Assembly: GCF_030445035.2 (NCBI RefSeq)
Contig: NC_080675.1
Location: 63,628,544 to 63,692,543 of the forward strand
DNA length: 64,000 nt
Direction: 5' to 3'
From: Dasypus novemcinctus
Taxonomy: Eukaryota; Chordata; Mammalia; Cingulata; Dasypodidae
Positions 59,095 through 64,000 of the stretch are shown piece by piece. A program made the position numbers and the translations under genes. Below the pieces are notes generated by a model. The model made no database searches. It was not told the origin of the DNA and was given only the letters and a program-made list of their open reading frames with translations. Position 1 is the first letter of the stretch. The number at the start of each line of letters is the position of its first letter.

Positions 59095-59205
59095 GGTTGA
59101 CAGAATCATCATTGTTGTGTTATAGATGAGAAAACTGAGTTCAGAGGTATTAAGCACTATGTGATATGGCTATAGTAAAAAATTGGATTTTCTGATTCCT
59201 ACTGT
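59095..59205 (-). repeat. MIR SINE fragment
   Basis: 'gttatagatgagaaaactga', 'gttcagaggtattaagc' and 'gatatggctatagtaaa' are the inverted MIR core. Confidence 0.65.
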
Positions 59206-59209
59206 TCAT

Positions 59210-61665
59210 CCCATTTAACTGTAATAAAAGAACATTTAGCTTGCCCATGCTTTCTCAGTGGTAATTCATTTAAAAATTAAAATTATTTTATTGCATTTCA
59301 GAAAAATTCAAATATTTATCATTTGTAAATTATTTAACCTTTAAACAAAAAGATACCAGAGGATTATCTCTTTTCTTCCTGGGGATATAAAAAGTTGTGC
59401 GCCATAGAGCTAGGATAAATACGAAGACTAGGATTGGCAAAGTTGGATCGTGCTGGGTGGGGTCACTGCTTTGGGAAAGGGGTTGTGTCACAGTAGAGAC
59501 AGATGAGTACTATGGAAACTAGACTGAAGGGTCACTAAGTGGATCAGGGCATATTGCAACCAGGCAGTCAGAAATACAGAAGGGAGATTATTTAATCAGT
59601 GGGTCAGAAACTGGGTAGGCACACTGGAACAAGAATGCAAATTGCAAAGATGAGATAGGTTAGCAAAGGTTTGGAGGATGAGAGATAAATCACAATATAC
59701 CGAAAATGTCAAAGGCATGACAAAATAGAAGGCTAGTCACAAGGTAATTAATTTGGACAACAGAAAATGGGATTATGCTGCAGGAAGAATTTAAAAATTT
59801 TGCCAGTAGTATGGTCATCTGATGTAAGGCAACAGAATTTAAGATCTTAAAGTTTCAACACTTTCTGGAAGCCTCTTAAAAATCTTCCTGCTCCAGCAAA
59901 AAGCAATTCCAGGAAATGGCATTTGGGAATAAAACTTTCTATTCACAATTCAAAATATTTTGTTTATATCTGTATCACTAAAAATAGATCTTATATAATA
60001 GTAATGGGCTTAAAATCATTACTGTCAGCTGTAAACGTGCATTACACTTTTAACCGGGAGAGAAGATATTAGTACTATTTTTCAAAGCCATTATTAACAA
60101 AGAAACACTCAGGCCAGACCTGAGCTCAAGAAAGTGGTTCTTATTTGTAGCATTTGCAGAAATTTCAAGTCATGTGAGGTTAGTGTTCATAGGCAAGTGT
60201 TCTAGGGTTGTTCTGTCCATTCTGAACACCACTGGAGTACTGGCTGCAACACACTTTCAGGCCACATTAGCTCAGATAGCTTATTTTTGTAATACTGGAA
60301 GAGAAATCCTTGAACTTAAGACTTGAAAAAGACAAAAGGAGTTACTCAAAAATTCTTAGCCCCAACAATGAAATCAATTATTCCATAGTTCATATAACAG
60401 TTTTCTTAAACATGACTACACAACAATAATAATGAAGAATGTGCAATGCAATTTTGATGCAAGCTTGCCAACTGTCCTTAATAGAAATTGGTGAAACCCT
60501 TATGCAGTTTGTGGTAAAAGTTCCTGTCTCTTTCCTGATAAAATTTGACTGTCAACTCTTACATAATTTGGCCTGATTCTTGTCCAATTACTATTGCTTT
60601 TCTGTGCCCCACACACTCTGTGCCATCTGTGTGTGTTAGAGTATGCATCTGTGTGTCATATTGAATGTGAGTTTTCAAACAAATTGCCTAGGACTCTTGG
60701 TTCCTGCCTGTAAATAGATTAAAAATATCCTTTCCATCTTTACTTCTGATGTCTCTCTTTTCTCTTTGACTTCATTCAACTTAGTTTCACTGCTTCCTTC
60801 ACTTCTTCCCTCCTCTATTACTGGTGCTGGTGGGAAATGAGAGACTGAGGGGTGCACAGAGGAAAAGTATTCACCTGCTGCATTTTTTCTACGCTACTAG
60901 GATATTTTCTTCTAATTGTGTAACTCACAGGATGATTTTACTTCTCCAATATCCCCTGAAAAATGTTTTCAACATATAACTACAAGACATAAATTCTCCA
61001 TATGTACATTGCAACAAATCTGTGGATCTCTCTGGGCTGTATAGGAGTGTTAGAAAAGGAGATTTACAGTGCCTGGTTTTTGGTATACAAATAGCATCTC
61101 CTTGAAATGATATAATCTGAACATATCCCTCCATTGCTCATTGTAATTTTTAAGTTAGCATAGCAAACATCCCCCAGTTAGCTCAGGATTCTATTCTTTG
61201 ATCTAATTTGCATTGCCCTCTAGATTTTTCTGGGGCTGAATGTAAGCTGAAAGACAAGTAGCTCCATACTCCATTGATTTCCAAATTCTTCTTGGTTAAT
61301 GGAAATGCTTCATGTAGGAAAACGTCCTTATTAGGGAAAGATTCAAGTTCAGTTTAGTTTGAAACCAGCAAAGCAGTTTTTCTTCAGTTAGACAAGTCAT
61401 TACTTGAAAAAACAGACTTAAATTCATAGCTAAGTTAAGGATTTTTGTCTCCATTTTGTGGGAATTCCAGGTTAATTCCTATGGCATAGAACTGCCAAAG
61501 CTGACACAAGGTGACTGGACAGAATAAATATTTTTAGAAGACTTATGCCTTAAGAGGTTATAGTTTAGTGTTTCCATTGCACTATCACTGGGAAAATATA
61601 ATGGAAAATATAATGCTATTTGTTTAGTCGGGGTGTTTAACACAAAATATTTTGGAGTAAGCATG
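59210..61665. other. Unassigned DNA
   Basis: About 2.4 kb without recognised gene or repeat, apart from short GT-rich sequence near 60626-60660. Confidence 0.45.
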
Positions 61666-61671
61666 GATTGT

Positions 61672-61886
61672 TATATTTACGTTAAAATCCTGTTTTAAAT
61701 AAAGTCTATACATGTACCTTTCAGGACAAAAAAACAAGTTATATAAAAATATAGCATGTATTGGTAAAAAGTAGTATATATATTTACGTTAAAATCCTGT
61801 TTTAAATAAAGTCTATATATGTACCTTTCAGGACAAAAAAAACAAGTTATATAAAAATATAGCATGTATTGGTAAAAAGTAGTATT
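61672..61886 (+). repeat. Tandem duplication, 107/108-bp units
   Basis: Two head-to-tail copies (about 61672-61778 and 61779-61886). They differ by one base change (c/t in 'catgtacc' / 'tatgtacc') and one extra A in an A-run. Each unit includes 'acgttaaaatcctgttttaa', 'cctttcaggacaaaa' and 'tagcatgtattggtaaaaag'. The near identity means the duplication is recent compared with the repeats around it. Confidence 0.95.
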
Positions 61887-62360
61887 TTAAATAAAATATT
61901 GAATTTAGTTTTGGGATATATATACATATAAAACACCAAAATTTTTTAAAAGTTATAATATAAAAATAGATCAGATTCTAGTTACCTGCACAGCAGTAAA
62001 ATGTTGAAGATGTTATTTTTATTTGAAACTAGAAATCAACAATAAATATCAATGTGAATCAATCAATAAATAAACCAGTAAATCAATGTGGAGAAATTGC
62101 CAGATATTTTCTGCTGCTCCTCCAGATCTTTTCTCTGCCCTTCTTACTTTGCTCTCCACAGGAAAGGTTAAACTGTATGAACTCATCAAAGGACCTGCTT
62201 GGCCCTGTCTTGTGGCCAGATTCTGGGAATAATGTGGAGCCCTAGACGCTCATAGGCAGGGAGGAGACTGAGGTCAGGGTTCCTTAAGCCCCTCTCTGTA
62301 GGTTGCGATTGGCTGGCTGTTTTTCATAACAAAATGCCACAGTTCCTGCCAGTCTATTTA
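61887..62360. other. Unassigned DNA
   Basis: AT-rich first half, then ordinary sequence. No gene seen. Confidence 0.45.
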
Positions 62361-62364
62361 TACA

Positions 62365-62838
62365 GGTCTGTTCTAGTTTGATAGGCTGTTGAAAGTACGA
62401 TACCAGAAATGGGTTGGTTTTTACAATAGAAATTTATTAGCTTACATGCTTATAGTTTTCAGGCTGTGAAAATGTCTAAATCAAGGTATCATCAAGATAT
62501 TATCTTCTCCCCAAAGACTAACTGCTGACAATCCTGGACCCCTCTGTCACATGGAAAGGCACATGGCGATGTCTGCTGGTCTCTCCCTTCTCTTCCAGGT
62601 TTCATTGCTTTCAGCTTTTTACTTCTGTGGCTTTTTCTCCTCTTTATCTGAATTTCATTCTTTTATAAAGGACTCCAGTGAGAGGATTAACATTTATGCT
62701 GAATGAGGTGAATCACATCTTGACTTAAGATCCTACTCACCAAAAGACCTACTTACAATGTGTCCACCCCCATAGGAATGGATTCACCTCAAGAACATTC
62801 TTTCCTGGGGTCCACACAGCTTCAATTCATTACAAAGT
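62365..62838 (-). mobile_element. LTR-like repeat, copy 3 (MaLR-like layout)
   Basis: Inverted copy of the family at 18711 and 51186. Plus-strand landmarks: 'gttctagtttgataggctg' (end), 'gaaatgggttggtttttac', 'aatagaaatttattagctta' (inverted polyadenylation region), 'tgctggtctctcccttctc', 'ttcattgctttcagctttt' and 'ggactccagtgag'. Confidence 0.65.
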
Positions 62839-63074
62839 CTCTTCCCCCACCCCTACCCCCATCTTCAAGTTCTGGCCACTTCCTCTCTCCTTTACCCCTT
62901 TGGGATAGTAACAAATCCTTATTGTTACTAGCCACTGGGTACTGCAGTATTCCTTAGAATTCTGCTATTCACACCTTGGTAAATAATTCTTCTTAAATTA
63001 TCCATTTCATATGCTATCTCTTTCTGTCAGAACCTTGAAGTATTCAGAAAATACTGGGCAAAATGAAGAGAAGC

Positions 63075-63140
63075 ACTCCCAATATTTCAATTTATTAGAT
63101 GTGTAAACCTAAGCAAATTATTCAATTTCTCACTGAGGAT
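63075..63140 (+). repeat. MIR-like fragment
   Basis: 'agatgtgtaaacctaagcaa' and 'attattcaatttctcactga' resemble the MIR core. Short, so weak. Confidence 0.4.
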
Positions 63141-63144
63141 AGTC

Positions 63145-63645
63145 ACTCCTATTTTTGGAAGTCAGAATTGTGGCCCTTCAAAGATGTCCACTTCCTCAAC
63201 CCCAGAACTCGTGACTATACTATGTTACATGGCAAGAACATAATAAGGTTGCAGTTGGAATTAGGGATGCTAATTAAATGACCTTCAAAGTAAGAGATCA
63301 TCTTGGGTTATCCAGGTGGGCTCAATGTAATCATACAGATACTTAAATATAGAAGCAGAAGAGGCCGAGTCAGAGTGGTGCGATGTGGGAAAGACTTGAC
63401 CTGCCATTGCTGGCTTTGAGAATAGAGGAAGGAGCCAAAATCAAGGAATATGGATAGTTTATAGGAATTTTATTGTCTCCTCGAGGTTTCAAAAGGAGAC
63501 CTGCCCTGCTGACACTTTAATTTTCACCCATGAGGCCCTTTTTAGATGTCTGACCCCCAGAACTGAAAGATAATAAATTTATTCTTGTTTTAAGCCAACA
63601 ATTTTGTGGTAATTTTTTATATCAGCAATAGAAAACCAGTATCCT
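63145..63645 (+). mobile_element. MaLR LTR (MLT1-type)
   Basis: Strong layout match to old placental MaLR LTRs: 'gtggcccttcaaagatgtcc', 'caaccccagaactcgtgac', 'gttacatggcaagaac', 'gggttatccaggtgggctc', 'aatgtaatcatacagatac', 'ctgccctgctgacactttaa', 'tgacccccagaactgaaag', 'ataataaatttattcttg' (polyadenylation signal) and 'ttttaagccaacaattttgt'. Non-coding solo LTR. Confidence 0.75.
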
Positions 63646-63664
63646 ATTTTACTGGCTTGTTTTG

Positions 63665-63835
63665 AGAACTGGATGAAATAATGTAAAGCCCAGTATTTCA
63701 AACATGGACACTGGAGTTAGATAGATGTTTTTTGAGCAATTATATTTTAAAATATTAACTCTTTCCTTGATCGAGTTACTTAACCTCACTTAATTTCTTC
63801 ACCTGTATGTAGGGAGGTAATACCTGGAAATATTA
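63665..63835 (+). repeat. MIR SINE fragment
   Basis: 'acatggacactggagttag', 'cgagttacttaacctcac' and 'ttaatttcttcacctgtatg' followed by 'gggaggtaatacctgg' are in MIR core order. Confidence 0.65.
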
Positions 63836-64000
63836 AATTTTTTGTGAATTTCTTCTTTCTACTTCCTTATACTTGATAATTTCCCTAGTTAGCCAGTTAT
63901 AGACATTGTGTCTAGAATTAGGAATGTATTTGAAAATGAAAGGATCTTGATTATCAAAAGCAAAGGGTTGAAAGAAGCTAGGAGGAGAATTTTTGCCACA

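Overview
This is a gene-poor, AT-rich mammalian nuclear DNA window built mostly from transposable elements. No intact protein-coding gene, tRNA, rRNA or CRISPR array can be supported. The source is almost certainly a xenarthran and probably an armadillo. Three tRNA-derived SINEs of the armadillo DAS type (39266-39540, 42838-43306, 52338-52800) carry recognisable box A/B heads, the sequence coding nothing, and A-rich tails. The LINE-1 copies and several other repeats also look like Xenarthra families. Old placental repeats (MIR, L2, MaLR-type LTRs) fill in the rest. Family names come from recognition by eye, not from a database search.

Layout. 1-5.5 kb: mostly unique AT-rich DNA with a MIR and a processed pseudogene of PTS (6-pyruvoyltetrahydropterin synthase, 3253-3587 plus 3'UTR). 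5.5-7.9 kb: a patchwork of degenerate ~150-bp tandem units, L1 3'UTR-like pieces in minus orientation, and a fragment of an unassigned repeat here called the X-repeat. 7.9-15.6 kb: near full-length but dead LINE-1 (L1-A, +). 15.6-18.2 kb: a 5' X-repeat piece, a truncated L1 (L1-D), and older L1 3' ends. 18.7-19.2 kb: LTR-like repeat. 19.8-20.6 kb: L1 5' end on minus. 21.6-22.0 kb: possible solitary LTR. 24.9-42.5 kb: a large nest in which L1-C (24925-28234 and 37990-42540) is split by a block made of L1-B (28235-35870) followed directly by a 2.1-kb X-repeat; a DAS SINE further breaks L1-C ORF2. 42.6-48.5 kb: an L2 element carrying a DAS SINE and split by L1-F (minus, 44099-48337) with a visible ~17-bp target-site duplication. 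48.5-64 kb: thinner repeat load, with LTR relics, MIRs, an L2 3' end, a third DAS SINE, a FUNDC2 processed pseudogene (57876-58389, minus), and a nearly identical 107/108-bp tandem duplication at 61672-61886.

How it fits together. Two L1 lineages are present. A and B share one type of 5'UTR, ending in a long pyrimidine-rich stretch, and one 3'UTR. C and F share a different 5'UTR made of nested tandem repeats (two ~390-bp units, then ~110-bp monomers: about 12 in C and about 2 in F) and a 3'UTR built of ~180-bp tandem units. B lies inside C, so the A/B lineage was active after C had inserted. The L1 machinery is the likely source of the two gene retrocopies and the SINEs. The most interesting signals are the monomeric L1 5'UTR with variable copy number, the recurrent L1 + X-repeat junction (possible 3' transduction family), and the internally deleted L1-F. 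I see no sign of an undescribed multi-gene system.
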